Assembly (NCBI GenBank): GCA_963707015.1 | Contig: CAVPOO010000015.1 | Location: forward strand, 186,001-250,000 | Direction of reading: 5' to 3' | Origin: CAVPOO01 sp963707015 | GTDB taxonomy: Bacteria > Pseudomonadota > Gammaproteobacteria > Thiohalobacterales > Thiohalobacteraceae | Length of the DNA: 64,000 nucleotides | Shown here: piece by piece, positions 36,618 through 45,194 of the stretch | Layout of the letters: each line of letters opens with the position of its first letter | Numbering within the stretch: position 1 is the first letter of the stretch | Translations under genes and position numbers: made by a program | Notes under the pieces: model-generated | What the model saw: the letters and a program-made list of their open reading frames with translations, nothing else | What the model was told of the DNA's origin: nothing | Databases searched by the model: none

Positions 36618-37898
36618 TCATGCGCGCAAGGGATGATAACTGTCGGCCTTGGGAGGCTCCCTGGAAAAGGCACCCGCATTGCGCAGGTTTTCGATGTGCT
36701 CGTCCTTGTAGCCGAGCACATCGCGCACGATTTCCTCCGTGTGCTCGCCGAGCAGCGGCGAACGTCTCACCTCCACCGGCGAGTCCGAGAGCTTCAGGGG
36801 ACAACCGACATTCACGAAGCTCCCGCGCTCGGGGTGGGGGACTTCCACGACCATCTCGCGCAGTTTTGCCTGCTCGTCATTCATCAGGTCCTTTGTGCTC
36901 ATAATCGGACCGCAGGGCACGTTGATCTCGTTGAAAACTGACATGAGTTCCCACTTGGTGTAGTTACTCGCGAACTCTCCGATGAGACGCCACATCTCTG
37001 CCTGATTCCTGCGCCGCACGTCGATGTCGATAAAGCGCGAGTCGCTGGCGAGCTCATCGCCGCCGATGCGCTTCGCGAGGGCCGGCCACACGGCTTCCTG
37101 CACGACCACGTACAGGTAGTCATTGGCGCCGCCCGGCTTGCACGGCACGACGTTGCCGAGCTGCCCGCCCCCGGAATCATTACCGGCGCGCGGCGTGAAG
37201 TCCTCGAACTGCTGGATCGAATATTCAGACAGCGGACCGTGCTGCAGGCGCTGATGATCACGGAACTTCACCCGGCACAGGTTCATCACACTGTCCATCA
37301 TCGCGCATTCGACGAACTGGCCGCGACCGGTGCGCTCGCGCTGAATCAAGGCAGCCAGAATTGCCGCGAGAAAGTGTATACCGGTTCCTGAGTCACCGAT
37401 CTGCGCCCCGGTCACCATCGGCGGACCGTCCAACACGCCCGTGGTACTCATCGAACCGCCCATGGCCTGAGCGACATTTTCATACGCCTTGAAGTCGGCG
37501 TACGGACCCTCATTGCCGAATCCTTTCACCGACGCCATGATGATCTTCGGATTGATCGTGTGCACGTGCTCCCAGCTGAACCCGAGCCGGCGCATCACGC
37601 CAGGGCCGAAGTTTTCCATCAGCACGTCGCAGGAACGGATCAGGTCGGTGAACACCTCTTTGCCCATGGGGTTCTTGAGGTTAACCGTGATCGAACGCTT
37701 GTTGCAGTTGAGCATCGTGAAGTAGAGGCTGTCCACGTTGGGAATATCCCGCAGCTGCGAGCGGGTGACATCCCCCGTCGGCGGCTCAAGCTTGATCACG
37801 TCAGCCCCCAGGAAACCCATCAGCTGGCTGCAGCTCGGGCCCGCCTGCACGTGTGTCATATCAAGGACACGAATTCCGCTTAGTGCTTTTTCTGTCAT
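36618..37898 (-). CDS. frc: Formyl-CoA:oxalate CoA-transferase-like (class III)
   Basis: Class III CoA-transferase of the CaiB/BaiF family, 426 aa. It strongly resembles Oxalobacter-type formyl-CoA:oxalate CoA-transferase: the start (LDMTHVQAGPSCSQLMGFLGA), NVDSLYFTMLNCNKRSI and IPCGP-like NVPCGPIMSTKDL match that enzyme's layout from memory. The catalytic Asp is at position 169 (AQIGDSGTG), the same number as in the characterised enzyme. It moves CoA from formyl-CoA or succinyl-CoA to an acceptor acid such as oxalate. It lies directly after the ThDP lyase gene. Acceptor specificity is not proven. Confidence 0.88.
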   Translation of the reverse strand: MTEKALSGIRVLDMTHVQAGPSCSQLMGFLGADVIKLEPPTGDVTRSQLRDIPNVDSLYFTMLNCNKRSITVNLKNPMGKEVFTDLIRSCDVLMENFGPGVMRRLGFSWEHVHTINPKIIMASVKGFGNEGPYADFKAYENVAQAMGGSMSTTGVLDGPPMVTGAQIGDSGTGIHFLAAILAALIQRERTGRGQFVECAMMDSVMNLCRVKFRDHQRLQHGPLSEYSIQQFEDFTPRAGNDSGGGQLGNVVPCKPGGANDYLYVVVQEAVWPALAKRIGGDELASDSRFIDIDVRRRNQAEMWRLIGEFASNYTKWELMSVFNEINVPCGPIMSTKDLMNDEQAKLREMVVEVPHPERGSFVNVGCPLKLSDSPVEVRRSPLLGEHTEEIVRDVLGYKDEHIENLRNAGAFSREPPKADSYHPLRA

Positions 37899-37984
37899 GA
37901 CATCTCTCGCTATCGTTTACGTATCAGGTTCGAGAAGTGGTGAGAGGGGCGGAACGAACAGGCCGCTCCGGCCGACCTGCAACG

Positions 37985-39739
37985 TCACTTGTACATGGTT
38001 TGCGCCTTGGTTCCGGGCGCGTACTCGTTGGGATCGACCCAGATGTTGACGACCGCGGATTTTCCGCTACTTTTCACCGCCTCACGCGCGCGCTGCAGCG
38101 CACCGGCGATCTGCCCCGGGTCGCGAACTTCCTCCCCGTAGCCGCCGAGCATTTCCGCAAACTTGCCGTAGGGAATGTCCCCGAGCAGGTTACCCACGTC
38201 ACCGCGCTCCGGTCCGTACTTGGCGATCTGCCCGTAACGAATCTGGTTCATGGCCGAATTGTTGCCGATCACGGCGAGATAGGGCGCGTTGAAGCGGTTG
38301 GCGGTCTCCATATCGAAGGCCGTCATGCTGAAGGCACCGTCTCCGTAGTAGCACAACACCTCCTTGTCCGGATGTGCCAGCTTGGCGGCCAGCGCGAAAC
38401 CCGTGCCGACACCCAGCGATCCCAGGGCCCCGGGGTCCATCCAGTTTCCGGGCGAGCGCGGTTGCACCGCCTGGGCGCTGATCGTTACCACGTCGCCGCC
38501 GTCACCGATGTAGATGGTGTCGTCCTTGAGGAACTCGTTGATCTCCCATGCGACACGGTAGGGATGAATCGGGTTCCGGTCAGACAGGAACAAGGGCATC
38601 AGCTTTTCGGTTTTTTCCTGCTCCAGGCCGCGGAGCTCTTCGAGCCAGCCTTCGCGCCGCTTGGCGCCGTTGTCGACCCGGCCCGTGGTCGCATCATGCA
38701 CCGCCTTCAGAACCGCGCCGGGATCACCCACCAGCCCCAGGGAGATGTCGCGGTTCTTGCCGACGGTCCGGTAGTCCATGTCGATCTGAACGACGGTCGC
38801 GTCGGAACGCAAGCGCTTGCCGTAGCCCATCCGGAAGTCGAACGGCGTACCGACGATCACCAGTACGTCCGCTTTGTTGAAGGCATCGCGCCGCGTGCGG
38901 TGGAAATGGTGAGGATCGCCAGGCGGCAGGAGTCCGCGCCCCGAGCCATTGAAGAAGGCGGGAATATTGAGCGCACGCACCAGTTCGATCGCCGCTTCGT
39001 GACCGCGACAGGTCCAGACCTGGGTGCCAAGCAGAATCGCCGGGCGTTCGGCACCGACCAGCAGATCGGCCAGCTTCTCGACGTCGGCCGGATCCCCGAC
39101 ACTTCGGGTCGAGGCCCGGTAGCGGCCGGCCTGAGGAATCACCGCCGACTCCAGCGGCACTTCGCGATCCAGCACGTCGCGGGGGATCTCGAGATACGAC
39201 GGCCCCGGTGCCCCTGCATAGCACTCGCGCATGGCCATGGTGACCATATCCGCCACGCGTTCGGTCGAGCGCACGCCCGCCGAAAATTTGGTAATGGGCG
39301 CTGCCACGTCGACGTGCGGCAGATCCTGCAGGGAACCCATCTTGTGTTGCGTCAGGGCCCCCTGTCCGCCGATGTAAAGCACCGGTGTCTCCGAGCGGAA
39401 CGCCGTCGCGATGCCGGTCAGCGAATTCGTAAAGCCCGGTCCCGCCGTGGTCACGCAACAGCCGAGCTTGCCGGTCTGCCGCGCATAACCGTCGGCCGCG
39501 TGGGCCGCAACCTGCTCGTGCCGCACGTCGATGATCCGGATTCCCTGGTCGATGCAGCCATCGTAGATGTCGATAATATGGCCGCCACAGAGGGTGAATA
39601 TGGTGTCAACACCCTCGTTTCTGAGCGCCTTCGCCACGAGGTGACCGCCGGACACGACGTCTGCCGCCCGGCTTTTCCGGGCCAGGGTGTCGTCAGCCGT
39701 CCTCGACACATTCGCGTCTTGCGCAGTTGCAGTTGCCAT
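37985..39739 (-). CDS. ThDP-dependent lyase/decarboxylase (oxalyl-CoA decarboxylase/2-hydroxyacyl-CoA lyase-like)
   Basis: A 584-aa thiamine-diphosphate enzyme with the three-domain acetolactate synthase layout. The catalytic Glu75 is in DVRHEQVAAHAADGYAR and the ThDP/Mg site runs from GDGAFSMTAFDMET to IGNN. Position beside frc suggests oxalyl-CoA decarboxylase. However, the Tyr-Glu pair of that enzyme (GDYEEMDQ) is replaced by GSLQDLPHVD at 135-144, which is closer to GAFQEFPQVE of 2-hydroxyacyl-CoA lyase. Either activity would yield formyl-CoA. It is second in the gntR-led operon, 51 bp after gntR. Confidence 0.82.
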   Translation of the reverse strand: MATATAQDANVSRTADDTLARKSRAADVVSGGHLVAKALRNEGVDTIFTLCGGHIIDIYDGCIDQGIRIIDVRHEQVAAHAADGYARQTGKLGCCVTTAGPGFTNSLTGIATAFRSETPVLYIGGQGALTQHKMGSLQDLPHVDVAAPITKFSAGVRSTERVADMVTMAMRECYAGAPGPSYLEIPRDVLDREVPLESAVIPQAGRYRASTRSVGDPADVEKLADLLVGAERPAILLGTQVWTCRGHEAAIELVRALNIPAFFNGSGRGLLPPGDPHHFHRTRRDAFNKADVLVIVGTPFDFRMGYGKRLRSDATVVQIDMDYRTVGKNRDISLGLVGDPGAVLKAVHDATTGRVDNGAKRREGWLEELRGLEQEKTEKLMPLFLSDRNPIHPYRVAWEINEFLKDDTIYIGDGGDVVTISAQAVQPRSPGNWMDPGALGSLGVGTGFALAAKLAHPDKEVLCYYGDGAFSMTAFDMETANRFNAPYLAVIGNNSAMNQIRYGQIAKYGPERGDVGNLLGDIPYGKFAEMLGGYGEEVRDPGQIAGALQRAREAVKSSGKSAVVNIWVDPNEYAPGTKAQTMYK

Positions 39740-39790
39740 TACTGATTCCTCCTGAGACGACTGGCACTGCGGTCAACGGTTCGCAGCGGG

Positions 39791-40507
39791 CTACTCCAGC
39801 CAGTCGACGTAGTCATTAACGTGTTTCCTCAGATCATTCGTATGCTCGCGCACCAGCCGTTCCGCCAGTTCCGCGTCCCGTTTCTCCAAGGCCTCTATGA
39901 TGTGCAAGTGATCAATCACCGACTCGCTCACCCTGTCTCGCTCCCGGATTGTCCGGGCGCGTATCGAATGCATGTGGATGAATAGTCCCTCCGCGATTTC
40001 CACCAGCAGATCACACTTGCTCAGCCTGATAATCGCCTGGTGGAAGCGAATGTTCCTCTCTGAATACTCATCAATCTGCGCGCTGGCATGATCGGAGTCC
40101 TCGAAGGTAACGAACATCTGGCGCAAAGCGGCGAGCTCCTCATCGCCGGCGCGAGCCGTCGCCAGGCGGGCCGCCAGGCTCTCCAGCGCGCCCCAGACAC
40201 AGATCATCTCGAGGATTTCCTTCTTGGTCTTGCGCACCAGGAAGGCACCCCGGCGGGGGATCATGCGCACCAGGCCTTCCTGCTCCAGCCGCGAGAGTGC
40301 CTCGCGAATCGGCGTTCGACTTACGCCGAGTTCCTCGGCGAGGCGGCGTTCGTCCAGCCTGGGAGGGGTCTCATCGGCGTAGATATCCATTGACGTAATC
40401 GCACTTTTCAAGGCGTCATACACCTTGTCCTTGAGAACGATATTTACGCTTATCGGTCGTAACTTGATGTTTCGCTTTGGCACACCCATCGTCTTGGGCA
40501 GACTCAT
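39791..40507 (-). CDS. GntR-family (FadR/FCD type) transcription regulator
   Basis: Ligand-responsive repressor or activator with an N-terminal winged helix (RLDERRLAEELGVSRTPIREALSRLEQEGLVRMIPRRGAFLVR) and a C-terminal helical FCD domain (SERNIRFHQAIIRLSKCDLLVEIAEGL...HLHIIEALEKRDAELAERLVREH). The open frame reaches 40594, but I start at the ATG at 40507 (238 aa), because the palindrome TGGTATACAATATACCA lies at 40511-40527 and would otherwise be inside the gene. FCD regulators usually sense small carboxylic acids, in keeping with the neighbouring importer. It heads the unit that continues with the ThDP lyase, frc, synthetase, uspA and citE-like genes. Confidence 0.9.
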   Translation of the reverse strand: MSLPKTMGVPKRNIKLRPISVNIVLKDKVYDALKSAITSMDIYADETPPRLDERRLAEELGVSRTPIREALSRLEQEGLVRMIPRRGAFLVRKTKKEILEMICVWGALESLAARLATARAGDEELAALRQMFVTFEDSDHASAQIDEYSERNIRFHQAIIRLSKCDLLVEIAEGLFIHMHSIRARTIRERDRVSESVIDHLHIIEALEKRDAELAERLVREHTNDLRKHVNDYVDWLE

Positions 40508-40510
40508 ATT

Positions 40511-40527
40511 TGGTATACAATATACCA
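40511..40527. promoter_or_regulatory. GntR-type operator upstream of gntR
   Basis: TGGTATACAATATACCA, a perfect 8+1+8 palindrome directly upstream of the preferred gntR start and downstream of tctA. It suggests autoregulation and control of the gntR-led operon. It is the strongest copy of the motif. Confidence 0.85.
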
Positions 40528-40635
40528 AACCATCAGTGCAGGCAACGCGTTTCCGTGCAGCATCAGCGGCTTCCCGGCAGGCCAGCGGCATCATCCACAG
40601 CCGAACAATCCAGCCTCATCCCCTCGCAGGGACCA

Positions 40636-42162
40636 TCATTTTTCCCCGCCGGTTCCCGCATGACGTCGTGCCACTGCGCTCTTCACCGCCTTCAGGGCAG
40701 GGAACACAAACAGCAACAGTGCGACTCCCATTATCGGACCCGAAATGGGACGCTCGAAGAACACCATCATCGAACCGTGTGACTGGAGCAGCGACTGGCG
40801 CAGGGACGACTCGGCCAAAGGCCCCAGCACAATCGCCAGCACCATCGGGGCCATCGGGTAGTCGAGCTTGCGCATCAGATAACCGACGACGCCAAAGAGC
40901 AGCATCAGCCACACGTCGTGCATGTCCTGGGTCGGTGCGTAGCCCCCGACGATACACAGCACGAAGATCACCGGGGCGAGGATGCTGAAGGGCAGTTTCA
41001 GTACCCAGATGAAAATCGGGATAAAGGCGATATTGAGCAGGATGGAGAAAAGGTTCGCAACATAGAGACTTGCAATCAAGCCCCACACGAACTCGGTCTG
41101 CTCGACAAACAACCTGGGCCCCGGCTCCAGTCCCCATATCACCATGCCACCCAGCAGGATGGCGGTCGTGGGTGACCCCGGAATCCCGAGCGTCAGCATG
41201 GGCAGCATTGAACCGGTGCTGGCCGCGTTGTTGGCGGATTCCGGAGCAACGACGCCATCCAGGTTGCCTTTCCCGTAACTGTCCGGATCCCGGGACAGCG
41301 TCTTGGCAACCCCGTAGGCCATGATCGAGCCGGGGGTGGCACCGGCGGCCGGCAGCAGACCGACGAAGAACCCGATCAGAGATCCCATGATGACCGTCCT
41401 GAGGCTCTTAACGAGCTCCTTGAGCGTGTCCAGAACCCGGCGGACACTCACGACCGCCTGCGAAACCGCCACCTCGCCCCGGCTGCTCTCTATGGTCCAG
41501 AGGATTTCGCCAATACCGTAGATACCGATAGCCAGCACGAGAAAGTTGATGCCGTGAAAGAAGCCGGGTATATCCCCGAAGACCAGGCGGGGCTCACCGC
41601 TGAGGATATCCAGACCGACCGCACTCATCACCAGGCCGATGGCAATCGAGAAAAGCGTTTTCGGTATGTCGTCGCCACCCAGTCCGATGAAGGTGCCAAA
41701 CGCCAGCATCATCAACGCAAACTCCTCGGGTGCGCCGAAGGAGAGCGCGACATGCGCAAGCGGGGGTGCAAACGCGGTGAACAGAATGACCGATATCGTA
41801 CCGCCGGCGAATGAAGCCACCGCGGCCGCCACCAGGGCCTTATCGGCCATGCCCTTCAGGGCGAGCGGACGACCATCGAAGGTGGTGGCCACCGCGGTCG
41901 AGGCACCGGGAATGCCCAGCATGATCGAGCTGATCGCCCCACCGTACATGGCACCGTAGTAAATCGCCGCCAGAAAGATGATGGCCGAAGTCGGGGGTAC
42001 GATGAAGGTGACAGGTAACAGGATCGCCACCCCATTGACGGAACCCAGACCGGGCATGGCGCCGATGAACAGCCCGACGGCACAACCGATGATTACCAGA
42101 AACAGGTTCATGGGCTGGAGGGCCACCAGAAACCCGTCGAGCAGATGTTGAATAATCTCCAT
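40636..42162 (-). CDS. tctA: Tripartite tricarboxylate transporter, large membrane subunit (TctA)
   Basis: Large permease subunit of a TTT-family carboxylate importer, 508 aa with about twelve membrane helices. Family motifs are present: VIIGCAVGLFIGAMPGLGSVNGVAILLP, GAMYGGAISSIMLGIPGASTAVATTFDG and the second signature GLLPAAGATPGSIMAYG, plus PMLTLGIPGSPTTAILLGG. Known substrates in the family include citrate, tartrate and other di- or tricarboxylates; the substrate here is unknown. It is last in the tctCBA unit and precedes the gntR operator. Confidence 0.94.
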   Translation of the reverse strand: MEIIQHLLDGFLVALQPMNLFLVIIGCAVGLFIGAMPGLGSVNGVAILLPVTFIVPPTSAIIFLAAIYYGAMYGGAISSIMLGIPGASTAVATTFDGRPLALKGMADKALVAAAVASFAGGTISVILFTAFAPPLAHVALSFGAPEEFALMMLAFGTFIGLGGDDIPKTLFSIAIGLVMSAVGLDILSGEPRLVFGDIPGFFHGINFLVLAIGIYGIGEILWTIESSRGEVAVSQAVVSVRRVLDTLKELVKSLRTVIMGSLIGFFVGLLPAAGATPGSIMAYGVAKTLSRDPDSYGKGNLDGVVAPESANNAASTGSMLPMLTLGIPGSPTTAILLGGMVIWGLEPGPRLFVEQTEFVWGLIASLYVANLFSILLNIAFIPIFIWVLKLPFSILAPVIFVLCIVGGYAPTQDMHDVWLMLLFGVVGYLMRKLDYPMAPMVLAIVLGPLAESSLRQSLLQSHGSMMVFFERPISGPIMGVALLLFVFPALKAVKSAVARRHAGTGGEK

Positions 42163-42250
42163 GCTGTGACCCTCAGCCTGATCCCGCGGTTCCGACTCCG
42201 AACCCCTGTCTCTGTGATGTCTCTGTTAGCACCCTGCGCCTGTGCAAGCC

Positions 42251-42748
42251 CTACATGAATATGTCATACAAGGGATAAAACAGCGTTTCGGTAGCCCCCT
42301 TGGGCAAGGTGATATGCAAAAGGATCTCGAAGAAAAAAAATGTGAACACCGGCGCCGCAAGCGCCAGCACCAGGGTCTTGGTCCAGGTCTGCCGACCGAT
42401 AAACCGCATGTAGAACACAAAGAACAGCGGTATGGCACCGTACACGCCGATAAAGTGTATCGAGCCGACCATGAGCACCAGCGCCCCGACCACCAGGATG
42501 ATCAGAGACAGTGATTGACTGTCGAAATACGGTTCTGTGGATCTTGACTGCGGAGTAGCCCGCCGGAACCAGCGAACAATCGTCCAGATCGAGCACACGA
42601 GCATGCCCAGCGACAGCCAGAACGGGAAGGCCCCACCACCGGGACCGTCGCCCTTCACCCAGCCGATGGGGAGCTCGGCACTCTTCCACATCAGGTAAAC
42701 GGAAAGAATCGCCAGCACAATGGCCATTGACAGTTCAGCGCGTCGCAT
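42251..42748 (-). CDS. tctB: Tripartite tricarboxylate transporter, small membrane subunit (TctB)
   Basis: Small membrane subunit of the TTT importer, 165 aa with four hydrophobic helices (SMAIVLAILSVYLMWKS at the N-terminus, two central helices, and LALAAPVFTFFFFEILLHI near the end). PLGWVKGDGP-like PIGWVKGDGPGGGAFPFWL is typical of TctB. It lies between tctC and tctA with gaps of 55 and 88 bp. Confidence 0.9.
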   Translation of the reverse strand: MRRAELSMAIVLAILSVYLMWKSAELPIGWVKGDGPGGGAFPFWLSLGMLVCSIWTIVRWFRRATPQSRSTEPYFDSQSLSLIILVVGALVLMVGSIHFIGVYGAIPLFFVFYMRFIGRQTWTKTLVLALAAPVFTFFFFEILLHITLPKGATETLFYPLYDIFM

Positions 42749-42803
42749 GGCGACCCTCCCCGCTCCTGAGTGGCATGTCGTTGTTCAAGACCGCACGCGA
42801 CGG

Positions 42804-43787
42804 CTACTTCTTGATCTCTCCGGTCTTCGACAGCAGTTCTTCGTGATTGGCCATTTCATTGGTCCAGTAGGACATAAGCTCGTCGCCGGTGATGAACTCG
42901 CCGAGCAGACTCTTTTTCTTCATGTACTCCTGCCACTCTGCCGAATCGTAAACGTCGCCGAACACCCGTCGGTAGTACTTGGCCGCCTCGTCACTCATAC
43001 CCGGCGGACCGACCACGCTACGCTGCATGAAGTAGGCATTCGGATGCCCCAGCTCCGCAAGTGTCGGGACGTCCGGAAACAGCGCGAGCCGCTCCTTGGT
43101 AAACGCGGCGATGGGCACAACGTCTCCCGACTCATAAAACCCGAGCGCCTCGGACGGATTGTTGACGGTTGAGTCGGCGTGCCTGCCGGCCAGCTGCTTG
43201 GCGACATCACCGCCGCCCTTGAACGGTACATAGCGCATGGTCAGACCGTAGGTCGTATTCAGGAAGTTGGTCAGCAGTTCGTCCTCCTGGGCCTTGCCGG
43301 TACCGGCCATTATCCAGTCCTTACCCTTGGCCTTGGCCGCTGCGACGAATTCGTCCATAGTCTTGACGCCACTGTCCTTGTGTACCCACAACAGGAAGGT
43401 ATCCTCGGCCATGCGCGCGATGGGCGTGAACTCCAGGGGATCGATCTTGAGGTTCGCTTGACGCAATGGCGTGGTATAGAAGCTGTTCAGGGTGACCATA
43501 ATGGTGTGGTCGTCGCCGCTCTTTCCTTTCAGGTACACCAGTGCTTCTGCACCGGAGCCACCCGCTTTATTGACCGGTATCACCGGCTTGGAAGAGAAGT
43601 CGTGCTTCTCGATGACGGATTGCATGAGGCGCGCCATTTGGTCCGCGCCGCCGCCTGGGCCGGCCATGATGACGAACTCGACCGGTTTCTTCGGTTGCCA
43701 TTCTTCGGCTGCGGCGTTCGTTGCAAAGACAACGGCCACAGCCGCCAGCACGGCATGCACTATGAGTGCCTTACAGGGTAGTTTCAT
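42804..43787 (-). CDS. tctC: Tripartite tricarboxylate transporter, periplasmic binding protein (TctC)
   Basis: Periplasmic solute-binding protein of the Bug/TctC family, 327 aa. A signal peptide (ALIVHAVLAAVAVVFATNAAAEE) is followed by PVEFVIMAGPGGGADQMARL, NKAGGSGAEALVYL and the ligand-loop VPFKGGGDVAKQLAGRHADSTVNNPSE. These proteins bind carboxylates through water-bridged loops. It heads the tctCBA unit and has the GntR-type operator 93 bp upstream. Confidence 0.94.
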   Translation of the reverse strand: MKLPCKALIVHAVLAAVAVVFATNAAAEEWQPKKPVEFVIMAGPGGGADQMARLMQSVIEKHDFSSKPVIPVNKAGGSGAEALVYLKGKSGDDHTIMVTLNSFYTTPLRQANLKIDPLEFTPIARMAEDTFLLWVHKDSGVKTMDEFVAAAKAKGKDWIMAGTGKAQEDELLTNFLNTTYGLTMRYVPFKGGGDVAKQLAGRHADSTVNNPSEALGFYESGDVVPIAAFTKERLALFPDVPTLAELGHPNAYFMQRSVVGPPGMSDEAAKYYRRVFGDVYDSAEWQEYMKKKSLLGEFITGDELMSYWTNEMANHEELLSKTGEIKK

Positions 43788-44269
43788 TTCCTCAGCCTCC
43801 GTTTGTTATTGATGGGATACGGACTACAATCGTGTTTATGCGGCGCGCCCTGCAGCGAGCGTCTTTGCATTGTGTCCCTTGGTATATCGTATACCACAGA
43901 CCCATAATGTCAATGATGCCCGACAAAAACAATTTGATGACCGAACCGGTCCCGCCGAACCTAAACTTTTTCGCCGGGTCCGGATCGGGCGGGGCCCGAT
44001 TCAGGCGGATCGCTGCGCAGTCTCGCCGGTCGTGGCAGTCAGGTCACTGATCCCCTGCCCGCAGGAGGGAGACGCGTGACGGCCGCCAGGATTTTTCTCC
44101 CTGCCGGGTGCAGAAACCGCATAGGAGTTAAAGATCCTTCAGCAGGCAGCGGCACGTCGTGCCCGACGCAAGCAGCCGGAAGCAAGCCCCGCAGGATCAA
44201 GCCAGACAGTCTGCGAGACCCCGCTGGCCTGGCCGCGAAACGCTCGTTTATCTCGCCCTGGAGCGGCCC
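43788..44269. other. Intergenic region between tctC and the second sucD-like gene
   Basis: About 480 bp without a supportable gene. It holds the tctC promoter and an operator at 43880-43896. The remainder toward 44270 is GC-rich and shows no motif I can name. Confidence 0.5.
43880..43896. promoter_or_regulatory. GntR-type operator upstream of tctC
   Basis: TGGTATATCGTATACCA, a near-perfect 17-bp palindrome of the island motif, 93 bp upstream of the tctC start. Confidence 0.8.
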
Positions 44270-45154
44270 TCAGGCCTCGGTGCCCTGCAACGCCCTGGCC
44301 ATCGTGGCACCGATCGTCGTCGGCGACTCGGCAATGTAAACGCCCGCGCCTCGCAGGGCCTCGATCTTTGCCTCGGCGCGTCCAGTACTGTGCTCGATGA
44401 TCGCGCCGGCATGGCCCATACGGCGGCCCGCGGGCGCATAACGTCCGGCAACGTAGGCCACCACCGGTTTCCGGGTCTTGTGCGCCGTCAGAAAATCGGC
44501 CGCGTCTTCCTCGGCGATGCCGCCGATCTCACCGATCAGGACGATGCCTTCGGTCTCCGGATCTGCCAGGAAGAGCTCCAGGCAATCACAAAAGGTCATC
44601 CCCTGAATCGGATCCCCGCCAATACCGATACAGGTCGACTGACCCAGTCGGTTCGCCGTCGTCTGCGCGATCGCTTCATAGGTGAGCGTCCCCGCCCGGG
44701 AAATGATGCCGATCTTGCCGCGGCGGAAAATCCCTCTGGGCATGATGCCGATGGTGCACTCACCGGGGGTGACAATGCCCGGAGAGTTGGGACCGATCAG
44801 CCGCGAGGCGGAGGTTTCCAGGAGACGCTTGATGCGCACCATATCCAGCACCGGAATGCGCTCCGTGATACAGACAATCAGTTCGATCCCCGCCTCGATT
44901 GCCTCGCGGATCGCATCCGCAGCAGTTGGCGGTGGCACGAATATCATACTCGCGGTGGCACCGGTGGCATGCACCGCCGCGTCCACGCTGTCGAAAACCG
45001 GGAGACCCAGGTGTTGGCTTCCGCCCTTACCGGGCCGCACACCGCCGACCAGCCTGGTTCCGTCGGCGATTGCCTCCTCGGCGAAGAAACTCCCCTGCCG
45101 GCCGGTAATGCCCTGGCAAATCAACCTGGTACCCGCGTCGACCAAGACCGCCAT
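44270..45154 (-). CDS. Succinate/malate-CoA ligase alpha subunit-like, paralog 2
   Basis: A 294-aa SucD/MtkB-type subunit carrying the CoA-binding Rossmann fold (LICQGITGRQGSFFAEEAI ... VGGVRPGKGGSQHLGLPVF) and the phosphohistidine segment AGRRMGHAGAII. After the His the usual IIAGGKG is replaced by IIEHSTGRAEAK, which is atypical. It pairs with the beta-like gene 40 bp upstream and ends the minus-strand unit that starts at sucC. The divergence from the other pair in this window suggests another acid substrate, for example malate or another hydroxy acid; that is inference. Confidence 0.85.
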   Translation of the reverse strand: MAVLVDAGTRLICQGITGRQGSFFAEEAIADGTRLVGGVRPGKGGSQHLGLPVFDSVDAAVHATGATASMIFVPPPTAADAIREAIEAGIELIVCITERIPVLDMVRIKRLLETSASRLIGPNSPGIVTPGECTIGIMPRGIFRRGKIGIISRAGTLTYEAIAQTTANRLGQSTCIGIGGDPIQGMTFCDCLELFLADPETEGIVLIGEIGGIAEEDAADFLTAHKTRKPVVAYVAGRYAPAGRRMGHAGAIIEHSTGRAEAKIEALRGAGVYIAESPTTIGATMARALQGTEA

Positions 45155-45194
45155 TCCACTGTCTCCTCTCGTCGCCTGCGCACGCGTCTCCGGA

